Origin: Candidatus Aminicenantes bacterium UBA4085
GTDB taxonomy: Bacteria; Acidobacteriota; Aminicenantia; Aminicenantales; UBA4085
Length of the DNA: 40,113 nt
Assembly (NCBI GenBank): GCA_002383325.1
Contig: DFYJ01000127.1
Location: forward strand, 2,896 to 43,008
Direction: 5' to 3'
The position numbers and the translations under genes are program-made. Below, piece after piece: positions 33,051 through 40,113 of this stretch. Within the stretch, counting starts at the first letter, position 1. Each line of letters opens with the position of its first letter. The notes beneath the pieces are model-generated. The model did no database searches. It saw only the letters and a program-made list of their open reading frames with translations, and was not told the origin of the DNA.

Positions 33051-34413
33051 ATGAAATCCATCTCAGGACGCCGAATATTCATTGGCGCGGCGATGCTGCC
33101 GCTCATCCTCGTCGCCTGCGCCCGCCAGGGATCGCTGCCGCTGGGCGCAAACCGCGCGCTCCAAGCGGAGAAAGGGCTGATCCGCCGTGATATCGGGAGC
33201 CTTGCCGCCGACCTCCAGGGCTTCGTGCCACCGCTGATGGAGCAAGCCCGGATTCCCGGCCTGCAGATCGCCTTGATTTGCGACGGCCGGATCGCATGGC
33301 ATCACAGCGGAGGGGTATCTCTTCCTCCAAAGAGCGGTCGAGCATCTCCTGGGCGGGCGGCTTGAGGACCTGATGCAGAAAGAGATCCTGGATCCTTTGG
33401 GCATGACCGGGAGCGCCCTTGTCTGGAAAGCTGAATTCGAGACGGCGATGGCCCATGGGCATGGCTTTTTCGTCAGGCCCGAGGCCTTCCGGAGAAGGAC
33501 CGAAGCCCACGCCGGGGCCAGTCTCTATACGACAGCGGAGGATTACGCCAAGTTCATAGCGGCGGTTCTTAGCGGCCGGGATCTCCGGCCTGAGACGTTC
33601 AAGGCGATGCTGACCCGGCAGGTCGACATGGACAAGGAGAAAGGCGTCGGCTGGTGCCTGGGATTCGGCACCCAAAGCGACGCGAACGGCCAGGCCATCT
33701 GGCAATGGGGCGATTTCGGCATCTTCCGGGGCTACGTGATCGCTTATCCCGAGACGGGAAGCGGGGTCATTTATCTGACCAATAGCTTCTACGGAATGGG
33801 CATCTGCCCGGACATCGTCGGACGCAGCTTGGGCGGGCAGGCCTGGGGCAGCGTCGTGTTGGATTACCCGCCTTATGATTCTCCGCTCTATCGATTTGCC
33901 TGGGAGCTGGAGGCGAAGGGGCCGCGGGCCGTGAACAAGCTCAAGGGATTGATGAAGAAGCATCCTCAGATATTCGATCAGGCCGCGATCAGTTCTCTCG
34001 CGGAATCCTTCCAGGACGCCGATTTGTTCCCCCAGGCCCTGGCTTTGATCGAATTCGGCTTCCAAGGACACCCGCGGCCGGGTCCGGAGCAAGCGGTCGT
34101 CGCTTGGCATCGAGAATACAGCCAAAGACGAGAAAGAGAGATCAAGCCGGATGAGGATTATTTGAAAAACATCGCGGGGGATTATGGGCCCCGCCGCCTC
34201 CAGTTCAAGGACGGACGGCTCCATTATCTCCGCAAGGGCGGGGCCAATCCGGACGGCCGTCCGCTGATCGCGATGTCCCGGGACACGTTCATCGTGGATG
34301 GATCGTCCCACTTCCGGCTTAAAATTGAGCTCGATGGGAAGGGCGACCCCGTCAAGCTCATCGTCCTTTATGTCGACGGCGCGCCAGCCGAAGAATCGCT
34401 TCGCCGGCGATGA
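33051..34413 (+). pseudogene. Serine hydrolase (beta-lactamase/PBP-like), catalytic core deleted
   Basis: The first frame gives a lipoprotein signal (LILVAC, Cys 23) and the start of a beta-lactamase-type fold (IPGLQIALICDGRIAWHHSGG), then runs into a stop at 33365. A different frame from about 33314 continues as GYLFLQRAVEHLLGGRLEDL..ILDPLGMTGSALVW, the middle of the same fold, and runs to 34413 with a C-terminal domain. About 100 residues with the catalytic SxxK and part of the YxN region are missing. The junction is at CACAGCGGAGGGG, where a microhomology with the expected tyrosine-serine-glycine codons is likely. It cannot be active. An ATG at 33373 would start only the fragment. Confidence 0.82.
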
Positions 34414-34455
34414 GGCCCGATCGCCTCGGGTCATGGGGGAGGCCGAGCCGTCCGC

Positions 34456-34484
34456 TTGACTAATCCATTTTCCGAACATAAGAT
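34456..34484 (+). promoter_or_regulatory. Promoter of the RiPP-type gene cluster
   Basis: TTGACT (34456-34461), a 17-nt spacer and TAAGAT (34479-34484) form a good sigma-70 promoter. Transcription would start near 34491, with AAGGAG (34505-34510) 7 nt before the ATG at 34518. This is the only clear promoter before the two radical SAM genes. Confidence 0.65.
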
Positions 34485-34517
34485 GGAAGCAAGCTTCACG
34501 GGATAAGGAGAACGTCG

Positions 34518-34898
34518 ATGGGTCACAACGAAGAGAAGGACAGCTCCCCGGTGACCGCGGCTCAGGATGCCGCAGGGACCGATCGGCGGAAGTTCCTGGC
34601 CGTTGCCGCCAAGTTCTCGGCTGTTGCGGCCGCCTTGGGCCTGGGCGGGAAGACCGTGTTCGGAAATCCTCACGGCGCCTCGGGCGAGGATCTGACCATC
34701 AACCTTCTCCAACAGGCCATCCAGACCGGCGACATGGAGGGGGCGATCAAATCCTTCAGGACCGAGATCAACCTCTCGGACTCGCATTTCAAGGCCCTGC
34801 GGTCTCTGACGGCCCAGGACCTCAGCGACCTGAGGCGGATCCAGGGCAAGCTGGCCAACGCCGGGGGCAAGTTCGGGCTCATCTGGAAGAAGATCTGA
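34518..34898 (+). CDS. Candidate RiPP precursor with twin-arginine N-terminus and NHLP-like segment
   Basis: 126 residues with a strong AAGGAG site. The N-terminus has a twin-arginine motif (TDRRKFLAVAAKF, RR at 23-24) and a hydrophobic stretch to about 43. Residues about 57-112 (LTINLLQQAIQTGDMEGAIK, then INLSDSHFKALRSLTAQDL) resemble the nitrile-hydratase-leader-like (NHLP/Os1348) helical pattern of RiPP precursors. The tail ANAGGKFGLIWKKI (113-126) would be the core. It has no Cys and no GG-type cut site except NAGG. It is the first gene before two maturation radical SAM enzymes, with its stop overlapping a possible CTG start of the next gene. The role is inferred from context; an ordinary Tat substrate is the alternative. 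Confidence 0.55.
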   Translation: MGHNEEKDSSPVTAAQDAAGTDRRKFLAVAAKFSAVAAALGLGGKTVFGNPHGASGEDLTINLLQQAIQTGDMEGAIKSFRTEINLSDSHFKALRSLTAQDLSDLRRIQGKLANAGGKFGLIWKKI

Positions 34899-34927
34899 CC
34901 CCCAAGCCCCAAGTCGCCCTCATCAGC

Positions 34928-36838
34928 ATGCCCTTGAGCGAGGGCGACCAGCCTTCGCTCGGGCTAAGCCTCCTCAAATCCCTCCTGGCCGAGCGAGGAA
35001 TCGCTTCCGTCGTCCATTATCTCAACATTCCTTTTACGGAGAGGATCGGACTTGGGGTCTTCAATCGGATCGATCGCCTGGCCCGGCCCTACCTGGCCGG
35101 CGAGTGGGCTTTTACCGAGGCGCTAGGGGGCACGGATGCGCGGCGGGATGCGGACTACCTGAAGGAGTTCGGGAAGGCCAGAAGCGCCGAACAGAGCCTT
35201 CTCCAAGCGGAATTGGATATTGACTCGCTGTCGGCGCAGCTGTCCGCCTGCCGTGAAGCGGCGGCGCCGTTCATCGAGGAGTGCCTCCGCGATATTCCTT
35301 GGGGCGACTACAAGATCGTCGGCTTTTCCTCCCAGTTCCACCAGCAGATCGCCTCCCTGGCCCTGGCCAGGCGCCTGAAAGAGAGGCATCCAGAGCTCGC
35401 GATCGTCTTTGGCGGCGCGAACTGCCGGGCCGAGATGGGGGCCGCCCTGTTCCGGAGCTTCCCTTTCCTGGACGCCGTTTGCACCGGGGACGGCGATACG
35501 GTCTTCCCGGAATACGCCGTCCGGCTGCTCGACGGGCATCCTTCGATGTCGGTTCCCGGCCTGCTCTGCCGTGGAGACGGAGGCTTGGCGGCGGGCTTCG
35601 GCGACGCTCCTCCTCAGACGGCGCTGGATGATCTCCCCTTCCCGGATTTCGACGACTTCTTCTCCCAGAGGCAGAGCCACCCCAATCCCGGCCTCGACAA
35701 GCTCTTTGTCCTGTTCGAGACCTCCCGGGGCTGCTGGTGGGGACAGAAATTCCATTGCTCCTTCTGCGGGCTCAACGCCGATGCCTTGAGCTTTCGGGGC
35801 AAGTCCGCTCCCCGGGCCTTCGCGGAGATCCTCCACCAGAAGGAACGATACGGACGATTCACCCGGTTTTTCGCGGCGGCGGACAACAATCTACCGGGGG
35901 AGATAGCCCGCGGCCTTCTGCCGAAGCTCAAGGAGGCCGGGCTCGATATCGACATCTTCTACGACACAAGGTCCGGCTTGGAGAAGGACCAGCTCAGGCT
36001 GTTCCGGGAAGCCGGCTTGCGGGAGATTCAAGCCGGGATTGAGAGCCTCGACACTCTCTCGCTCCGGCGGATGAACAAGGGCCTGACGGCTTTGCAGAAC
36101 ATCCAGATGCTCAAGTGGTGCCGGCAATACGGAATCGTGGCCCGCTGGTACTATCTCTTCGGATTTCCGGGGGAGGATGCCGGGGCTTGTCGAAGGCCGC
36201 TCCCCATCATCCCCCTGATCTCCCATCTTCAGCCCCCTTACGAGATCCGGCCGATCCGCCTCGACCGCTTCAGCCCCCATCACGCGCGACCGGAGGACTT
36301 CGGCCTCCGCGGCTTGCGGCCCTCGCCCTTCTATCGTCACGTCTATCCCGGCTTGGGGGAGGACGCCCTGGCCGGGCTGGCCTATTATTTCGCCGGGGAA
36401 TTCGAGGCCCAGGACGGCCTCGAAGCCAGATCCCGGGATCTCTTGCGGGCCGTTCGAGGCTGGGCTGAGAATGCCGGGCAGTCCGCGCTGTTTCTCCTGG
36501 ACGAGGCCGACAGGCTCCTGGTCGGCGATCTCCGGCCGGGCGCATCTCACTCCCTCCATGTCTTGACCGGCCCCCGGCGGCGGATCTACGAGGCTTGCGA
36601 CCGGATCCGGAGCGAATCCGATCTGCGCCGGCTCCTGTCCGCCGAGGAGGGACGGGATGCAAGCGGGAACGAATTCGCCTCACTCGTCGAGCCGCTTCTG
36701 AAGGGCGGCTTGATGCTCGAGGAGGACGGCCGCTATCTCAGCCTGGCCATCCCGTTGGGCGACGAATATTTTCCACCCGAACCCGTCTGGCCGCGCATGG
36801 CCGAGATCGCCGGCCTCTTCCCGGCCGCCCATCCTTGA
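34928..36838 (+). CDS. RiPP maturation radical SAM enzyme (B12-binding type)
   Basis: 636 residues from the ATG at 34928. The conserved lead-in VALISMPLS of the family is encoded just upstream of this ATG. A CTG at 34895 that overlaps the precursor stop (CTGA), after GGAAGA, may therefore be the true start and would add 11 residues. Residues about 1-210 form a B12-binding-like domain (IVGFSSQFHQQIASLALARRLKE, VFGGANCRAEMG). The cluster motif is SRGCWWGQKFHCSFCGLN with Cys269, 277 and 280, spaced Cx7CxxC, as in the RiPP-maturation-radical-SAM-1 (TIGR03975-type) family. The C-terminal domain has LVEPLLKGGLMLEEDGRYLSLAIP. It probably C-methylates or otherwise alters a peptide. Confidence 0.85.
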   Translation: MPLSEGDQPSLGLSLLKSLLAERGIASVVHYLNIPFTERIGLGVFNRIDRLARPYLAGEWAFTEALGGTDARRDADYLKEFGKARSAEQSLLQAELDIDSLSAQLSACREAAAPFIEECLRDIPWGDYKIVGFSSQFHQQIASLALARRLKERHPELAIVFGGANCRAEMGAALFRSFPFLDAVCTGDGDTVFPEYAVRLLDGHPSMSVPGLLCRGDGGLAAGFGDAPPQTALDDLPFPDFDDFFSQRQSHPNPGLDKLFVLFETSRGCWWGQKFHCSFCGLNADALSFRGKSAPRAFAEILHQKERYGRFTRFFAAADNNLPGEIARGLLPKLKEAGLDIDIFYDTRSGLEKDQLRLFREAGLREIQAGIESLDTLSLRRMNKGLTALQNIQMLKWCRQYGIVARWYYLFGFPGEDAGACRRPLPIIPLISHLQPPYEIRPIRLDRFSPHHARPEDFGLRGLRPSPFYRHVYPGLGEDALAGLAYYFAGEFEAQDGLEARSRDLLRAVRGWAENAGQSALFLLDEADRLLVGDLRPGASHSLHVLTGPRRRIYEACDRIRSESDLRRLLSAEEGRDASGNEFASLVEPLLKGGLMLEEDGRYLSLAIPLGDEYFPPEPVWPRMAEIAGLFPAAHP

Positions 36839-36871
36839 CTCGGTCCGCCCCCTTGGCATATCTCTATCGGC

Positions 36872-38062
36872 ATGCCGGAAGTTCATGATCCAGCCAAGAG
36901 CTTTTTCCCGGAGACGGGTCCGCTGGACGGCAGACCGGCTTCCGTCGCCTTCGTCAACATGCCCCTGTTCGCGGTGGACCGGCCCGCTCTGGGCATCAGC
37001 ATGCTCAAGGCCGATCTGGAGAGGCACGACATCCCCTGCCTCAACCTCTACCTGAACATTCCCTATGCCGAGAGGATCGGTCTTGAGTTCTGCGGCGAGC
37101 TCGACTTCCTGCCGCGGGATGCCATGGCCGGCGATTGGATCTTCGCCGAGTCGCTCTGGGGCCGGTCCGCCGAGAGGGATACGGCTTATCTTCGCCTCAT
37201 CTCCGGCAACAAGGTCTGGGAGGACACCGCGGCCGATCCGGGCCAGGATGCCATCGACGTCGAGAGGATGCTTCGCTCCTGCCGCCACGAGGCGAACGTG
37301 TTCCTCGAGGATTGCCTGCGCGGCGTCCCCTGGCATCGGTTCCGCATCGTCGGATTCTCCTGCCAGTGCCAGCAGCTGACCTCTTCGCTGGCGCTGGCCC
37401 GCCGCCTCAAGGAAAGGGATCCCGATCTCGTCATCGCCTTCGGCGGAGGAAACTGCCGGGGGGAGATGGGCGCGGCCCTGCTCAAAGCCTTCCCTTTCAT
37501 CGACGCGGTCTGCCTCGGCGAAGGGGAAGGGGTTTTCGCGGAGTATGCGGCCGCCGTCCTCGAGCGACGAACGCCTGGCGCGATCCCCGGCCTCCTCCAC
37601 CGTCATGGGAACGATCCCGCGGCTGTCGCGGCGGCCACGGTTCCCGACCTCGACCGGCTCCCCGATCCTGATTTCGGCGACTTCTTCGCCCAGAGAGCGC
37701 ACTACCCGAATCCCGGGATCGCCAAGCTCCACATCGTCGTCGAGACGTCCCGCGGCTGCTGGTGGGGTGAGAAGTCGCAGTGCGCGTTCTGCGGGCTCAA
37801 CGTCAACGCTCTCGCCTACCGCCATAAATCGGCGCCCCGGGCGGTCGGGGAGTTCACCCGGCTGCTCGAGCGCTACGGCTCCCTGACCCGGAGCCTGCGG
37901 GCGGCCGACACCATCCTGCCGAAGGCGTTCCTGGACTCGTTCTTTCCGCTTCTGAGCCAGTCCGGCCAGGAGGCGGAGATCTTCTACTACGTCCGGTCCG
38001 ACCTGACCAAGGGCCAGCTCCGGCTGGCTAGCCTGGATTTCCACGGACGTTCTTTCTGCTAA
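36872..38062 (+). pseudogene. Second RiPP maturation radical SAM enzyme, truncated by an insertion sequence
   Basis: 396 residues, of which about 386 are native; the last ten (SLDFHGRSFC) are read from the insertion sequence. It is a paralogue of the upstream enzyme: VAFVNMPLF lead-in, B12-binding-like part (IVGFSCQCQQLTSSLALARRLKE), and SRGCWWGEKSQCAFCGLN with Cys296, 304 and 307 (Cx7CxxC). The break comes after TKGQLRL, where the upstream protein continues for about 280 residues with the rest of the radical SAM barrel and the C-terminal domain. It is therefore probably inactive. The remainder of the gene should lie beyond the window. It starts 33 nt after the first enzyme, with no clear ribosome-binding site. 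Confidence 0.88.
38028..38048 (+). repeat. Left terminal inverted repeat of the insertion sequence
   Basis: Starts CTAGCCTGGATTTCC and is the exact reverse complement of 40093-40113. Confidence 0.92.
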
Positions 38063-38227
38063 CTGATCGAGTCCATTTCAGTTCCCGCTCCTCAGGGAAG
38101 TCCCATAAATACAATGTTTTTCCTAATCTCCGGTTTCTTGAATATTATCATTAGGGTGTTCCCATTAAGTTATTTATGAACATCAACAATTGCGCATCCT
38201 TTACCGATCGATATTGCGCACTTTCCG

Positions 38228-38281
38228 CATAATTCATTATGAACCATATTTTACGGGTATAGTGTCGCACAAGTGCTTGTG
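38228..38281. repeat. Two palindromes upstream of the transposase promoter
   Basis: CATAAT-TC-ATTATG (38228-38241) and CACAAG-TG-CTTGTG (38268-38281) each have perfect 6-bp arms. The second ends 14 nt before the -35 box. They could be transposase or repressor sites. Confidence 0.4.
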
Positions 38282-38295
38282 GCGCAAAAAGCGAC

Positions 38296-38324
38296 TTGAC
38301 ACAGGATATTGTATGTGATAATGC
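38296..38324 (+). promoter_or_regulatory. Transposase promoter
   Basis: TTGACA (38296-38301), a 17-nt spacer and TAATGC (38319-38324). The -10 ends 6 nt before the GTG at 38331, so the transcript would be leaderless if that start is used. Confidence 0.6.
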
Positions 38325-38330
38325 ATATGT

Positions 38331-40082
38331 GTGGCTATAAGACAACTAAATAAGATAATTAACGGCCGCCGCTTCTTCCTCCAACCCCAACACCCTAAAC
38401 ACCGCATGTACGAAGCCCTCCGCGCCTACTTCCTGGACGGACGCCCCGCCCGGGACGTCGCCCGGGACTTCGGCTACTCCGTCGGCTCCTTCCATATCCT
38501 TTGCCATCGATTCCGGCATGACCCCCAGCCCGTCTTCTTCGTTTCGCCGAAACGGGGGCCTCGAGTCCAGCCCAAAAAGTCGGCCGCCCGAGAGACGATC
38601 ATTCGTCTCCGGAAAGAGAACCACTCCGTCTACGAGATCAGCGACCAACTCAGGGAAGCCGGCCTTCCCTTGAGCCCGACCGCGGTCCGGGAAGTTCTTA
38701 AAGAGGAGGGCTTCGCCGCCCTCCCGCGGCGGCTCGACGAGGAACGGCCGAACATCCTCCGACCGACCATCGAGCCCGTTGCCGATGTGCGGGCATTCTC
38801 TCTCGAACCGCGTTCGTTCACCACCCGCTGCGGGGGATTGTTCCTGTTCCTGCCAGATCTTGTCCGTCTGAGCGTCTCCCGACTGGCCGATCGGTGGCCC
38901 GGTTCGGCCATGATTCCGGCCGAACATGCCCTGCGGGCCTGTCTGGCCCTCAAGCTCTGGTCCATCGAACGCAAGAGCCACGTCATGGCCCTGGCCGCCG
39001 ACGAGGGCTTGGCCCTGTTCACCGGCCTCAACGCCATCCCCAAGAAGAGTTTTCTGGCCGAGTACTCGTCCCGGTTCGACCACACGGCAACCGTCCGGTT
39101 TTTGGCCGACTGGCAGGAACTGAACGGAGGGGTTTTGTCCGGCGATTCGTTCAACCTCGATTTCCATTCGGTGCCTTATTACGGGGACTCCCCTCGGGTG
39201 GAACGCCACTTCGTCTCCATGCGCAGCCGCCGCCAGCCGAGTGTTTTGGCCTTCCTGGCCCAGGACGCCGCGTCGCACGCGTTCTGCTACTCCAATGCCG
39301 ACTTGCGCAAGGGGGAAGAAGCACAGGAGGTCTTCCGCTTCATCGATTTTTGGAAGCGGACCCATGGCGCGGCCCCCGGGGAACTGGTCTTTGATTCCCG
39401 GCTCACGACCTACAAGGCCCTGGCCGAGCTCGATGAGATGGGCCTCGCCTTCATCACCCTCCGCCGCCGCTCGCCCCAGATCCTTCGGGAGATCGTCCTG
39501 TTGCCGCGTTCCGCTTGGCGGACGGTCGAGCTCGACGTCCCGACTCGCAAGTACCGCACGCCCCGCTATCATGAACAGTCGGTCCGACTGGCCGGCCGGG
39601 ATTTCCGCCAGATTCTGATCCTGGATCTCGGGCATGACGAACCGACCATCCTCCTGACCAATCAACATCGCGCTCCGGTCAAACGTCTGATCACCCGCTA
39701 CGCCCAGCGGATGCTGATCGAGAACGCCTTGTCCGATGCCGTCCGCTTCTTCCACCTCGACGCGCTGTCGTCCGCCGTCGGCTTGAAGGTGGACTTTGAC
39801 TTGGCCCTTCTCGTCGTCGCCTCCGGCCTCTACCGCCTCCTGGCCCGGCAAATGAGGGGCTATTCCGATGCCCAAGCGCGGCATGTGTTCCGGGATCTGA
39901 TCGACATTCCAGCCGATGTGAAAATCACGGACCGAGAGGTCCAGGTCCGTTTCCATCGCCGTTCACATCTGCCCATCATCCTGGCCTCCGGGATTCTGGA
40001 TCAACCAGTCAACGTTCCCTGGTGGAACGGTTTGCCCTTGCGCCTAACGGCGGATCAAGCGTTCAAACCACCCCTATCTTAG
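38331..40082 (+). CDS. DDE-type transposase of the insertion sequence
   Basis: 583 residues from a GTG at 38331; an ATG at 38405 is an alternative. The N-terminal part (MYEALRAYFLDGRPARDVARDFGYSVGSFH) is a helix-turn-helix, followed by a second winged-helix-like region (SVYEISDQLREAGLPLSPTAVREVLKEEG). The catalytic domain has a first Asp in LSGDSFNLDFHS, a second in LVFDSRLTTY, and the Glu in RYAQRMLIENAL, consistent with IS4-like DDE transposases. I cannot place it in a named IS family. The frame is intact and the terminal repeats are perfect, so the element may be active. Confidence 0.85.
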   Translation: MAIRQLNKIINGRRFFLQPQHPKHRMYEALRAYFLDGRPARDVARDFGYSVGSFHILCHRFRHDPQPVFFVSPKRGPRVQPKKSAARETIIRLRKENHSVYEISDQLREAGLPLSPTAVREVLKEEGFAALPRRLDEERPNILRPTIEPVADVRAFSLEPRSFTTRCGGLFLFLPDLVRLSVSRLADRWPGSAMIPAEHALRACLALKLWSIERKSHVMALAADEGLALFTGLNAIPKKSFLAEYSSRFDHTATVRFLADWQELNGGVLSGDSFNLDFHSVPYYGDSPRVERHFVSMRSRRQPSVLAFLAQDAASHAFCYSNADLRKGEEAQEVFRFIDFWKRTHGAAPGELVFDSRLTTYKALAELDEMGLAFITLRRRSPQILREIVLLPRSAWRTVELDVPTRKYRTPRYHEQSVRLAGRDFRQILILDLGHDEPTILLTNQHRAPVKRLITRYAQRMLIENALSDAVRFFHLDALSSAVGLKVDFDLALLVVASGLYRLLARQMRGYSDAQARHVFRDLIDIPADVKITDREVQVRFHRRSHLPIILASGILDQPVNVPWWNGLPLRLTADQAFKPPLS

Positions 40083-40092
40083 CAAAATAGTT

Positions 40093-40113
40093 GTCCGTGG
40101 AAATCCAGGCTAG
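40093..40113 (-). repeat. Right terminal inverted repeat of the insertion sequence
   Basis: Ends in AAATCCAGGCTAG at the last base of the window and is the exact reverse complement of 38028-38048. Confidence 0.92.

Larger units (their letters stand above)
38028..40113 (+). mobile_element. Insertion sequence with perfect terminal inverted repeats
   Basis: 2086 bp from 38028 to the last base of the window. The ends are exact inverted copies over 21 bp, then imperfect (27 of 33 positions match). It carries one DDE-type transposase and a roughly 280-nt AT-rich leader. Both tips begin with the palindrome CTAG, which could be part of the repeat or a 4-bp target duplication. It interrupts the second radical SAM gene. 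The window ends exactly at the right tip, so the flanking target cannot be checked. Confidence 0.9.

Noticed and set aside
38151..38345. A 64-codon frame on the minus strand in the AT-rich leader of the insertion sequence
   Set aside because: No ribosome-binding site or motif; AT-rich composition easily gives open frames of this size; it covers the transposase promoter.
38346..39956. A 536-codon open frame opposite the transposase
   Set aside because: The plus-strand transposase has DDE motifs, a promoter and matching element ends; the opposite frame shows none.
1..40113. CRISPR arrays, tRNA or rRNA genes
   Set aside because: No regularly spaced direct repeats and no tRNA- or rRNA-like sequence were noticed by eye; a covariance-model search was not possible.

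Overview
The window is GC-rich and densely packed. It encodes a diderm bacterium: outer-membrane beta-barrels, lipoproteins, Tat and Sec signal peptides, and a LolA-like carrier. Several 6-bladed beta-propeller proteins, PD40/TolB propellers and secreted C69 and M28 peptidases suggest a proteolytic heterotroph of the Candidatus Aminicenantes or acidobacterial kind. This placement is inferred from gene content only; no rRNA or tRNA gene was seen. The right edge coincides exactly with the terminal inverted repeat of an insertion sequence, so the window probably ends where an assembly contig broke.

Layout. 1-1.8 kb (minus): a beta-propeller protein and a TauE/SafE permease cut by the edge. 2-4.9 kb (plus): a toxin-type operon (DUF6922, AbiEii-like nucleotidyltransferase, Fic) followed by a propeller lipoprotein. 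5-8.4 kb (plus): an exported ankyrin/double-propeller protein and a methyltransferase with a signal peptide. 8.4-18.1 kb (minus): a Na/Ca exchanger, valyl-tRNA synthetase, and a coupled operon of outer-membrane protein, ABC ATPase, two FtsX-type permeases and a LolA-like protein. 18.4-21.7 kb (minus): a Tat-exported aldo/keto reductase with iron-sulfur motifs, a small unknown gene, a decayed propeller gene and a DUF4143 ATPase with a promoter/operator-like site. 21.8-24.5 kb (minus): threonine synthase coupled to an ApgM-type phosphoglycerate mutase that may be the homoserine kinase. 24.7-27.4 kb: a small membrane protein with a Tyr/Trp/Asp tail, a C39-like peptidase, and a convergent TPR/outer-membrane protein. 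27.4-32.9 kb: alanine racemase, C69 dipeptidase, M28 aminopeptidase, a DUF1801 protein and a Tat-exported nucleoside-hydrolase-like protein. 33.0-34.4 kb: a serine hydrolase that lost its catalytic core.

The most interesting region is 34.45-38.06 kb. A clear promoter precedes a 126-residue protein with a twin-arginine N-terminus and a nitrile-hydratase-leader-like helical segment. Two tandem radical SAM enzymes with a B12-binding-type N-terminus and a Cx7CxxC cluster motif follow. This has the architecture of a RiPP (ribosomal peptide natural product) pathway of the maturation-radical-SAM-1 type. The second enzyme is cut by an insertion sequence (38028-40113) with perfect 21-bp terminal repeats.

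Several promoters (before 1991, 21719, 28672 and 38331) place the -10 box only 4-6 nt from the start codon, which suggests that leaderless transcripts are used here.
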